Shown: positions 46,983-57,108 of the stretch, piece after piece
Layout of the letters: each line of letters begins with the position of its first letter
How positions within the stretch are numbered: the first letter of the stretch is position 1
From: Nepenthes gracilis
Taxonomy: Eukaryota; Streptophyta; Magnoliopsida; Caryophyllales; Nepenthaceae
DNA: 64,000 nucleotides
Direction: 5' to 3'
NCBI GenBank assembly: GCA_033239525.1
Contig: BSYO01000008.1
Location: forward strand, 14,058,830-14,122,829
The notes under the pieces: generated by a model
Told to the model about the DNA's origin: nothing
Databases searched by the model: none
Seen by the model: only the letters and a program-made list of their open reading frames with translations
Translations under genes and position numbers: made by a program

Positions 46983-49109
46983 TATGGCTGGTCCCTCTGG
47001 GGCGCCAGAACACTTTCCCCACAAACATAGTCCCATTTTCTCCGGCCCTGTCTTGTTCTCTGCCCCTCCCTCCTTTGATTTTGATATTCTCTCTAATGTT
47101 ATTTCTCCTTTCCCTTTCTTTTGTCTACCCTGTTCCTCCTGATGGATTATCCCTTCCTACCTTCCCTTCCAGCTCCTCTTCTTCACCCTTGTCAACCGAG
47201 GTTGTCCAATACCATTCTTCTATCCATCCTTCCCCTTCATTTTGCACCTCTGTTTCTATTCCGTTTTCTAATTCTTTGCAATCTAATGTGTCTCTTGGGT
47301 CCTCTAATGAGTATGTTCCTTCACGGTTAGTTGGCGATCTCCCCCCGCCTCCTAAATCAGTCATCCTCCATATGGCTATGGCTTTTGATGTCAACCCTCA
47401 AAGGGTGTCAAAAGTCTATACTTCACAGGCAGTGAACCTTCCCTATTTAGATCCGATTCCTATATCTAATGGTGTTGCTGATTTTGCAAATGCGGCTTTA
47501 CTGGGGGTGACTGATTCAAAGCCTCCATTGGTTTCTGATGCCAGTCCCCCTCGTGCTTCCGGGTCTTCTGCGGTCCAGCAGAACATCGTTGGCGGTAAGT
47601 CTTCTTTGAAATACTTTCCTCCTAAATTAGGGGATGGGGAAAATGAGGTTTTGACTCCCCCGCCTGAAGTTATCAAACAAGAGGAGGAAATGTGGGGTGA
47701 TACTTTGGTTGGATATTTCTTTGGCAACCTCTTGCATTATCATGCTGTCAGCCATATTGCCAAGAAAATTTGTGCTCGATTTGAGCTGCATCATGTGGGG
47801 GGCAATGATCATGGATTCTTTTTCTTCCCTTTTTCCTCATGTAAAATGCTGGAGCATTGTCTTGCGGGTGGTCCTTAAACATTCATAGGACATCCCCTGT
47901 TTCTCAAGAAATGGAAACTAGGAATGATCCTATCTAAGGAGGAGCATAGATCCTTCCCCTTATGGATCACCTTGTCATGCATACCAGTGGAATTCTTGAC
48001 TCCCCTAGGATTGAGTTGGATTGTGAGTGTTATAGGGAAGCCATTACAATTAGACCCTGTTACTGAGAGGATGGAACGGATGGGTTATGCCCGGGTTTGT
48101 GTGGAAGTAGGTGCTGATGTCTCCTTGCTTGATCACGTGAAAATCAGATTAGGATGCCCTAATGAGCATCCTAATCTCTTGTTCTTAGAAATAAAAATTG
48201 AGTACCAATGGAAGCCTCACCGTGGTAGCCATTCTAATAGGAAAGGGCATGCTGAACCCCAAGATAAACCTATGAAGGTGTTCAAGCCTACCGGTAGAAT
48301 TCTGCCGGTTTCACAGCCCTCTCCTTCCAAGCCCAAGATCAAAAAGAAGAACCATGCTCCTACTGCTTCTTCTAAGGCTGCTCTAGGTCCTGAAAATATC
48401 CCTATTTCCAATGCCTTTGCCGCCCTTCAGGAGTTTGAATTGAAAGGCCCAATTGTCGACAGTAATGAGGCTAGGAATAGGGAGATGGTTGAGGATGAGC
48501 TCCTCCAGTTTAAATCCCCCCTTCGTAACATTGATTATGTAATGCATGGCATTGAACATATGTCATTCACCAGGGCATGGGAATGGTGATCAAAAAATTG
48601 AAGTTAAGGAGAGTCTGAGGGGAAAGGGAGGCATCCCTGTGTGTTCCTCTTCGTGTGATGTTGTCTTCAACCAGTCCAACGTTGATACAATTGATCCCCC
48701 TGGCAGTGTTGTTCAGCTTGCCAATCCTTTCTATCCAGAGAGTGTTGCCCCCTCATAACCTATTAGTCGGCAGGATGTGGTCTTAATCAAACCCCCCTTT
48801 GTTGAGTGGATAGAGGACTTACCATGCCCAGACATGGCTAGTGACCAAAATGGGAATACTCTATGCCTTTCCTTAGATCTTAAACATGGTCCAACCCTTA
48901 TCCTCGAGGTCACCTCCCATTCCATACTCCCTCTTCCTCCCCCATCCCCTAGAAGGGTTCATCCCTCGTTCCAGTTGGGTATTGGCCCTGGGTTTATCAT
49001 GATAGACAATAGTAAGGGGCAAAAAGCTTCCAAGTTTGTGAAACCAATTCTAAAGACTTCCATGGGGCCTAAAAGAATTCTCCCCCTACTTTCCTCTTCC
49101 CATGATTGA
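46983..49109 (+). pseudogene. LINE ORF1 (DUF4283/RNA-binding nucleoprotein-like), disrupted
   Basis: The likely start is ATG at 46983 (MAGPSGAPEHFPHK). A frameshift near 47100 moves to the frame that runs to 47878. The DUF4283 region spans about 47680-48215: MWGDTLVGYFFGNLLHYHAV, then GYARVCVEVGADVSLLD. It is interrupted by one in-frame TAA at 47876, where family members have Trp. The knuckle that normally follows reads RGSHSNRKGHAEPQD: spacing and His are kept but all three Cys are replaced. Another frameshift near 48580 leads into the C-terminal part, ending at 49109. ORF1 proteins bind the element RNA. Confidence 0.85.
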
Positions 49110-51660
49110 TATTGCATGCTGGGATGAGAGGGGGCTTAATGGAAACCAAATGAAATTTGTAATCTTTTTCCTACAAACTGGCATTTGGAAACCAAAGTTG
49201 TGAATAATTACTAGCATCACAAGGTGTGGTCTATGAATTACTCGGATTCCTCATATGGTAGAATATGGGTGGGTTGGGACCCAAGCATTGTGGATGTTAA
49301 TATTCTGTCCATTGAGGATTAGGTTATCGATACCAAAGTTCTAGTTAAAGAGGACAATTTATGTAGTCTTCTGTCCTTTGTCTATAGTTTTAACTCGGAG
49401 GTTCAAAGATGTGATCTCTGGGAGAGCCTTTGTAAAACTAGTGGACTATCTCACAACCTTCCCTGGGCCACGCTTGGTGACTTCAATGCTATCATATCAC
49501 AAACGGAGGGCCTAGGGGGCTCTTGGCACGCCAAGAGTTCTCTGAATCTAGATAACTACCGAGGGATTGTGATCTTGTGGATGTGTGCCATGAAAGAATG
49601 TTCTATATTTGGAACGATGGTAGGGATCCCTCTATTCGTATTTTCAGAAAATTGGATAGAGTGGTAGCTAATGGAAACTGGTTCAAGCAATTTAGGATGG
49701 AAAGAGCTCTTTTTCCCTTGTTAGACTCTCTGACCACTCCCCTTACCTCTTAGTTCCAGCTGATAGGGCCATTGGAAAAAAGGGTATGTTTCGGTTCAAC
49801 AATTTTCTCACTAAGACCCCTAATTTCCTCAACGTGGTGAGGGAGGCTTAGAATGAGGAGGCCTCAAGAGTCTCTATGTTTCATCTAATCAAGAAACTGA
49901 AAAATGTGAAATGAATGCTTAAGACTCTTAATACTCATATTGGGGATGTCCATGATGAGGTTGCAAAAACTCGGAAAGCCTTAGAGGACATCCAGGCCGG
50001 GCACCCTTCTTCAATGGGTAATTGTCAAGAGGAGCGAGCTTGTCGTGATGCCTATTACCATGCTATGGCATAGGAACTTGACCTCCTTCAACAAAAAGCA
50101 AAAATTAAGTGGCTTAAGGAAGGAGACCAATGCACTCGGTTCTTTTTCGTGTTGTTAATGGTAATAGTAATCGTAATAGGATTTCCTCATTACTTAACGA
50201 TGATGGAATCCCAACTTGTAGGATTGAGGATATCCATAAGCTAATTGTTGAACACTTCCAACGGGTTCTAGGATTTGACTGTTCTCAAGGCTCTGCGGAC
50301 ATAGTACGGCTTCACCCATACATTCTTCATACCATTCCGGAATACTTAAAAGATCCCCTAATTGCCCTGGTAAGTGATGAGGAGATCTAGGATGCTATAT
50401 TTTCCATTGATGATTATAGGGCCCTAGGTCCTAATGGATTCTCCTCTAAATTCTTTAAAGACTCTTGGAATATTGTTGGGCCTTCTGGAATTGAAGCTAT
50501 CCGTGACTTCTTTCACCACGGTAAGCTTATCAAACAAATCAATGCTACCATAATTAGCCTTATTCCCAAGGTGACCTCTCCTCACAAGGTGACTGACTAT
50601 AGGCCTATTTCCTATTGTAACATCATTTATAAGGCTATCTCAAAGATCATTGCAAATCGTCTTAAACCAAGGGTTACCTCCCTGGTAAATAAATGCCAAA
50701 TGGATTTTGTTGTTGGGCGGCGGATAAGTAATAACATTCTTCTTGCCCAAGAGCTTTTACACAAATATCATTTGGGTCAAAGTCCTCCCAGATACGCTAT
50801 GAAAATTGATCTTATGAAAGCCTATGACTCTATCCACTAGGATTTTATCATAACCACGCTAGTTTTAATGGGCTTTCCTTCTCAAATGGTTACTTGGATT
50901 CACCAATGTGTCACCACTACCTTCTTCTCTCTCAATATTAATGGCAAATCGATCGATTTCTTCAAAGGTGGTAAGGGTCTTGGCAGGGTAACCTTCTACC
51001 ACCTTACCTGTTTGTTCTACTTATGGAAGTGTTAAATGGCATTATTAAGGTAAAAGCCAGATGTAATGATTTGTTCAAATTCCATTGGAAGTGTGAGGAT
51101 ACTCGAACTGTAATGCTTTCCTCCGTGGATGACCTGCTACTATTCTCTAAAGCTAATGCCATGTCAATCCGAATTCTCCAAGAATGCCTTGAGAAATTTA
51201 CGATAATATCCAGGTTGTCAGCTAATAAAGGTAAGAGTGAAATTTTTATTTGTTCTAAAGACACTAACCTGAACCGAGCTATTATAGGCATAATGGATTT
51301 TAAAGAAGGCAAACTTCCTATGCGATACTTAGGTGTTCCGCTCATCATGACTAGGCTATGGGTTTTGACTGCAAGCCCCTCATCGATAAAGTCATCAAGC
51401 ACATCTCATCGTGGAAGAATAAATGGTTATCATTTGGAGGGCGACTTCAACTTATCTCATCCATTCTTTTGTCCATCCAATTGTACTGGGCCTCCATGTT
51501 CATTTTTCCAAAATCAATAATTAAGGTCCTTGATATCTACCTTAGAAGGTTTTTATGGCATGGTGCTATTGATGGGAAGTCATCTGCTAAGGTTACGTGG
51601 GATGAGGTTTGCTATCTCAAGAGCGAAGGTGGCTTGGGAATAAAAAACCTACTAGCACAA

Positions 51661-51706
51661 AATAAAGCTCTAATTTTTTTTTGGTAAGTAGAATAAAGCT
51701 TTGATT
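51661..51706 (-). mobile_element. Micro-insertion of a LINE/SINE tail in ORF2
   Basis: The ORF2 string AATAAAGCTTTGATTT is present twice (51661-51675 as AATAAAGCTCTAATT, and 51692-51706). Only TTTTTTGGTAAGTAG and neighbouring T residues separate the copies. That string is the reverse complement of a CTACTTACCAAAA 3' tail. The arrangement fits target-primed insertion of little more than a poly(A) tail, with a 15-bp duplication carrying two mismatches. Confidence 0.65.
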
Positions 51707-52419
51707 TGTAAGTTGTTTTGGCGTATTATTAACAAGGACTCTGACTCGGTCTGGTCCTTATGGATTCATGCTAATAGAATTAAGGATCACTGTGTTTGGA
51801 TGTTAAAAGTCCCTGGTTCTGTGCCATAGAGTTGGAAGAAAATCATGAAGGTGCGTCCTATGATGCGTCTTCATTCTATATACTCTATTGGGGATGGTTC
51901 GAATACTTTTCTGTCGCTTGATAACTGGCATCCTCTTGGCCCGCTGTGTGACAAAATTACTAATCGAATTAGGATAGTCACTGGGCTGCCCTGGGACTCT
52001 AAGGTCAAGGATATTATTCAGAGTGATCATTGGGAGTGGCCAAATCCATTTGATATGGAAGTATCTCATCTGGCGAAAAACATACCCCACTATCTCCCTA
52101 ATGCCAGTATTTGGGATTATGTCCGGTGGGATGCTACTGCTTATGGAAAATTCACAACCCGATTTGCCTACTTCCTTTTTCATCCTTCTAAGGAGAAAGT
52201 GCCCTGGGCCACCCTAGTCTGGGGTCCCTCTCATATCCCCACCCATGTCTTCACTCTTTTGTTGGTCATCCGTAGAAGATTAAACATTGTAGATCGTATT
52301 CAAGGCATCCCTAATATTTCCACTATGTGTATTCTTTGTAATAATAAAATGCAACTTTTCGAACTCCTTATGGAATATAATTCATCGTCATGTTGGTCTC
52401 AATACCCTTACCCGGAGTG

Positions 52420-52593
52420 TTTTTTTTTTGGTAAGTAGAACTGTGTTAAGGGTAAGCTTTTTATAGTGACTGGCCCCACCGCACTCGCAGCCCCATAACC
52501 TAACCCTTGCGGGATTTTTTGGGAGGAGATCACTTTGGTGCATCGAACAGGTGGGAGGCACACTTCCGTGTGTTTAGGCCAATTCCGCTTCGG
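52420..52593 (-). mobile_element. SINE-like insertion (174 bp) in ORF2
   Basis: The insert is flanked by CCCTTACCCGGAGTG (52405-52419) and CCCCTACCCGGAGTG (52594-52608), a duplication of about 14-15 bp. On the minus strand it starts GGGCCGAAGCGG, holds a tRNA-type B-box-like TGTTCGATGC at about 52550-52541, and ends TTCTACTTACCAAAAAAAAA. The size, the poly(A) tail and the duplication support a SINE. A 5'-truncated LINE copy is the alternative, since the tail is LINE-like. No convincing A box was identified. Confidence 0.72.
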
Positions 52594-52855
52594 CCCCTAC
52601 CCGGAGTGGCATCAGAACATTATATGGGCTGCTAACAAATGGAAAGGGAATAACTTCAAAGCTCAATCTATGCACCTTACCCTTGCGGCTTTGGTTTACT
52701 TTCTTTGGAAGGAATGCAATTGGTGAACCTTTCAAGATTTCCCCACTCAGGACATCACCCAACTATTCTCCCATATTATCAACGTGGTTCAGTGCAGACT
52801 GAAGGCCAATTTTGATGCATCGCGCTATGTGGACAACTCTTCACTGGTTTGCTAA

Positions 52856-53763
52856 AATTTATCTTCATGATATTGTAAAAAAAAATTACTTTGGAACGGC
52901 CATTTTATGCTTTTTTTTCTTTGGTCTCAAATGAACTAGTGTCAAATCTTGGCGGTTTTGATTGAGGAAAAAAAAGCAAGAGAATTTGTGTTCTGTTGGG
53001 CTAGTTGTGTCTCTTGGCCAGGTTGGTCATGATGCCTGGTTTGTTGGCCTTTCTGGGCATGATTATCCACCAGGTTGCTATTTACTAGTTTTGTTGGACT
53101 AGATTGATTCTTTGATCCAGTTTGGGCGTGACGGCTGGTTTGTTGCTTTTATGGTTGTAGTTCTCCCTTGGGATTGCATCTTTACCAAAGAAAAAAAATT
53201 CTCGTGGAGAGATTGGCTAGTTGGCGGTATCGGGCTGTTTGAGTAGGTTTGGGTGAAATGGATGGCTGATTGGTTGTTTTGGGTAGAATGATTTGTCTTG
53301 GGACAGAATGGTTGGTCGGTTGTAATAAGATAGATTTGGGCAGAAAGGTTGAAAAAAAAATCCTATGGTGAGAATGGCTTGTTGGCGGTTTTGAGCGGTT
53401 TGTATTGGTTTGGGTGGAATAGATAGCTGGTTGGTTGTTTTGGGCGAAATACTTTGTTTTGGGCCAGAATGGATGGATGGTTGAAAAAGATTGATTTGGG
53501 CGGAAAGGATGTCTATTTTGGACAGCTTGATAGTTTCAGGCAGTAAGCTTTGATATGGGCTGAATGGATAATTGGTTGACAGATTTGGGTGGAATGCAAC
53601 GATTTGGGTGGTTTGGTTGGCAGAGAAGGTTGGAATGGGCTTTGAAAGTGGATGGAATGGCTTGTCCCGATATGGTTTGGCAGATTTGGCGATTTGGTCC
53701 TTGGTAAGCTATTTGGACGGTTTGGTCTTAGGTCGACAGATTTCGAAGGAATGGATTTGGATG
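52856..53763 (+). other. LINE 3' UTR, first part
   Basis: Non-coding sequence after ORF2, rich in repeated TTGG, GGTTTGGGTGGAATGG and GGTTGGTTGTTTTGGG words, which give a degenerate tandem look. An A-run at 52876-52884 could be an internal priming site or an older end. The Copia insertion interrupts it after the GGATG duplication (53759-53763). Confidence 0.7.
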
Positions 53764-54737
53764 TGAAAAAGCACGTTTTGTGCTAAAGTGTTTCGACCCC
53801 GTTAAAAGTATAACGGAAGCAGTGTATAATAATAAATATTTAATATACGTAAAAGATATTTAATACTATATGCTAACAAGATTAACAATCATGCACGATA
53901 TAAGTACTTATAAGCAATAAAGATAAAGCCTCAATTTTTTTGGTGACGAAGTGAAAACTCGATACCCATGGTATCGAGAAAAACACTCCGGCCTTCAACG
54001 GCCAGGGAAGCAATGCACTATGAAAATCAACTTATAGACCAGGGGGTATCGACGTGCTAACCTAGCCGACTTACTCCCGTCACGTGATCCCTACCAAGGA
54101 ACTCCTTGGATTTACCCGCGGCAATGGAACCGGACACCTTCCGGTCTTCATGTTAATCTTCCCTCGAACCACTTGAGTTTCCAATCACAAACGAGTCTCC
54201 TTCTTCATGAACCAACGTCTCCAACAATGGTAGAAGGCAATGTATCAATGGTTAAAGAAGGTGGGTGAGAAAACTTGTTTGAATGCAAGGAGCAATCTTG
54301 TAGTATTTGGTTTTTTCAAGAAATACAATAAACTTGAAGCACAAGAGACCTTTCTTCTCAAGGAGGCACGAAAATAAACTCTCCAAAATTCTTAGGGTTT
54401 CAAAACATAAGGTTAGTATTTATAGAGGGTGCAAAAAATCGTTCAAAAATTTTGCCAGTTGCACCGGCGCTCGAGCGACCCTAAGGCGCGCAGCGAGCGG
54501 GCACCCAATTGGATTTTCGGCTCGAATGGAGCTCGAGCGCCTGGCGAGCCGAGGACCTTCCGGATATTCGGCTCGAGCAGGGTTCGAGCACCAGGCGAGC
54601 GCAAGGGCTTTGGATGGCTCGAACGACTAGAGGGCAGAACGGACAGAACAGACTTTAACCCGATAACCTACAACCCAATATCGATACAAAAATACATATG
54701 GTCACGGAATATGCCAATTAGACAAATGTCTCTAACA
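53764..54737 (-). repeat. 3' LTR of Sirevirus-like element
   Basis: From TGAAAAAGCACG to GTCTCTAACA, collinear with 61984-62977 apart from small indels. On the minus strand a CTCGAG-rich block (54612-54466) lies upstream of a TATA box, CTATAAATACT, at about 54425-54415. The LTR-adjacent AGGGGGAGAT at 54747-54738 (minus strand) is the polypurine tract. Confidence 0.9.
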
Positions 54738-55300
54738 ATCTCCCCCTTTGGCAATTCCGTGACAAAACTCATAAAATAAAGAAATACAAGAGAATCACGG
54801 GTTTAGACACCACCGAGATAAAACTCATGTACATGAAAACCTACGCCTAGTGATACAAAAGAGATACATAAAAAAATGTAAATAGATATACGAGAGCTGC
54901 TGAGGCGATGTGATGAAAACTTGCTTGACTGCCTGTGAACTTCAGTTTCCTGGTCAAGTAAGGTTAGTACCAACAACAAAGATGTAGGCAATAATAGATA
55001 TAGCATGTAGTACTAAAGTATAATAGAGAGAGTAGATAGCGTGCATAGCAAGTCAACAGATAATATCAATAATAGCATCAAGAGCAAAGCGCCAGCTAAT
55101 ATAGATAATACGTAACACAAAAGAAGTGCCAAAAAGAAATACATCAAATCTAACTCCCCCTAACAGAAAGAAATACATCAAGTCTAACTCCCCCTAACAA
55201 ATTGAATTACATCTTGCCTAAGCTCCCCCTATCAGCATGCATCAAAAGGAAGCCGCGATCTACCCCTTTTTGTCACGAAGAGCCAAAGAGAGGGGATCAC
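54738..55300 (-). other. 3' non-coding region with clustered polypurine-like tracts
   Basis: Besides the tract next to the LTR, AGGGGGAG-type words (plus-strand CTCCCCCT) lie at about 55154-55161, 55189-55195 and 55223-55230. The first two lie in a short direct repeat, AAATACATCAARTCTAACTC. Clusters of repeated polypurine tracts before the 3' LTR are a known Sirevirus trait. Another CCCCTTTTTG lies near 55264. Confidence 0.75.
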
Positions 55301-56413
55301 TCAGAATCGCTGGGAAATGGAGAGCCATAATGTCCTTGCCACAAACGCAGCCTCCTGAGTGTCCAACCGAGCATCCAACCGATCAAAACAAGCAAGCATT
55401 TGGGGTGGACTGAGATTGGGATGCAAGAATCTTCTGGGAAGAGAATAGACGCTCAAAACGGTCAACAATGCGAGACATCCGACCCATCGTAACGGCCGAG
55501 GAGGAGGTGGAGGCCGATGTGAGGTGGATGGTCCGAGCGAGGGGTCAGGAAAGGACGAGCTGAACGGAGGGGCCTTTCGGCCGAGGAGGTGGCACGTCGT
55601 TTGGAATGGATTACAAAGCGACGTGTGTGGGACCGACTCTGAGCGAAGGTGGTGGAAGTGATGGGTCGGCCGAGCGGGAGGCGAGGATAGTCTTGAAGGG
55701 GTGACCATGAATTTTGAATAAGTTCAAAGGTAGGTTGGCCTCTTTCTGGCAGGAGAAGTTCGCAACATTGTGAGTGATAAAATGAAATGGTAAATCAATG
55801 GGCTGACCACTCAACAGAGCATACAAAAATAAGGCCTTCTCCTCGGAAAGGGACAAGAAGTGGAAAATAGGAAACAGGTTCGTGAGCATAATACGGCTCA
55901 TGACCAGGCACCGAGAGGAGAGGTACAAGGTCTGGAACGCTTTGTCATTCCACTCCAGAGGGGCACCATGGAGAAAAATGGCAATCTCATGAAAACTAGG
56001 CCGGGTGAGCACCGAAGAGTAAGGGTAAGGTGGGTTGACCACCCGAGGGATACCAATAACACGTGCAAGAATATCAGCAATAATGTGAAGACGTGCCCCT
56101 AGTACGAAAGTGGAGAATGAAAGAGGAGAAATCGCATGAATATTGGAGTAAAACTCCTGAATAAGTACAAGCGATGGAGCAATCAAACCGGTGAGGATTG
56201 GCGCCCAACCGCGGTCAGTGAAGAGAGAGGTGATGGACGGATCAACGGAATCAAAACGAACTTCCTGTTCCATGGAGAGTTGACGATTCGACATGTTGGT
56301 GTGAAACAGAGTCTCGGCCCAGGACTGATAAAGCAATTAGGAGCGGAGAGCCCACTCAGTCGAGTGCGTTTGCCACTCGACTTGCGTGACAAAGACTTTC
56401 GTGGAGCCGACAT
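55301..56413 (-). pseudogene. Envelope-like / plant transposon-protein domain ORF of the Sirevirus
   Basis: The proposed start is ATG at 56413-56411, MSAPRKSLSRKSSGKRTRLS, a basic N-terminus. A frameshift near 56340 leads to a 240-residue frame with SLFTDRGWAPILTGL, LIQEFYSNIH and LPFHFITHNVANF. Another frameshift near 55700 leads to a proline-rich tail and a short heptad-like FDRLDARLDTQEA. RGW plus EFYSNIH is what I recall from plant 'envelope-like' or 'putative plant transposon protein' ORFs. It lies where Sireviruses carry their third ORF, between RNase H and the 3' LTR. I see no signal peptide or clear fusion segment, so an envelope role is not supported here. Confidence 0.68.
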
Positions 56414-56458
56414 CTAAAAAGAAAATTGAACACCACAATGTAAATACAAGAGTGTTGA

Positions 56459-56491
<33 letters not shown>

Positions 56492-56866
56492 TTGGAAGGT
56501 TTGGTGGGGGAATGCCGTTTTCAAGCCGTGAATATGACCGGCGTTCACGGTCTTTTCTGGGAAGGATAACAGATCAAGATGCACAGGAACACACACCAGT
56601 GGCCACCGGAGCACCACCTCCGGCACCCACGTCTCCGGCCAATTTTAGGAGGAGCACCTCACGGTGCCTTACCGGCGGTGTGGGAGATATTAGCGGTTCT
56701 TTAGAACTCACGGATCACAGATTACACTCAAAATCCATGCAAAAACGGTGGATTTGAAGGAATGAGAATTGTGTGACCCATGAATTCAGCCGACCAAAAA
56801 GGAGGCAAATTTTAGACCACCATGTTCAATTTCCGGGAAATGAGAGAGGGATGAGGGAGGATTTAC
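56414..56866 (-). other. Candidate 5' leader intron before the envelope-like ORF
   Basis: On the minus strand, CTCAAG/GTAAATCC at 56866 is a good splice donor. TTTTCTTTTTAG/ATG at 56415-56414 is a strong acceptor with a pyrimidine tract directly before the ORF's start codon. The implied intron is 453 bases, contains an AT microsatellite (56460-56490) and no conserved coding sequence. This arrangement would give a separate spliced message for the third ORF. It is an inference from signals only. Confidence 0.45.
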
Positions 56867-57108
56867 CTTGAGGACGCCCGAATCTGGTAAAGGATTCTGT
56901 AGATCTGGCCAATAATGGTGGAGGAGGAGAGGAAGAGAGGCGGCCGACGCAAGGAGAGGTGAGGAGCAGCGAAGAATTTCGAGGGTTTGGTGCTGCGCCC
57001 GCTGCGTGCTCGAAGATAAAGGCAGGCAACTGGCGCTCGAGCCTCCAACGAGCGAGCGCACAATGCGCCTTTTTTTATTTTGTTTTAATTATAAAGTGGA
57101 GGATTCAT

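Larger units (their letters stand above)
49102..52855 (+). pseudogene. LINE ORF2: AP-type endonuclease, reverse transcriptase, zf-RVT, disrupted
   Basis: ATG at 49102 (MIDIACWDERGLNG) overlaps the end of ORF1 by eight bases. The endonuclease region has LPWATLGDFNAIISQTEGLGG at about 49459-49520. The reverse transcriptase spans about 50390-51340: DYRPISYCNIIYKAISKII, KIDLMKAYDSIH, and the catalytic box SVDDLLLFSKA at about 51124-51156, with both Asp present. YLGVPL and SSWKNKWLSFGGRLQL follow near 51325-51450. zf-RVT lies near 52110-52350 (GKFTTRFAYF, then CILCNNKMQ). The last codons, ending SSLVC, stop at 52853-52855. Stops, frameshifts and two small insertions (51670-51691, 52420-52593) inactivate it. 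Confidence 0.87.

Noticed and set aside
47125..47812. Minus-strand frames of 61-94 residues under LINE ORF1
   Set aside because: Antisense shadows of the ORF1 coding sequence, which has recognisable DUF4283 features on the plus strand.
52873..52884. A-run after ORF2 as the LINE 3' end
   Set aside because: No target duplication follows it, whereas a perfect 12-bp duplication and a typical LINE terminus are found at 63846-63886.
55860..56102. Plus-strand frames of about 80-123 residues between 55860 and 56757
   Set aside because: They are antisense to the envelope-like ORF or lie in its proposed leader intron; no motif supports them.
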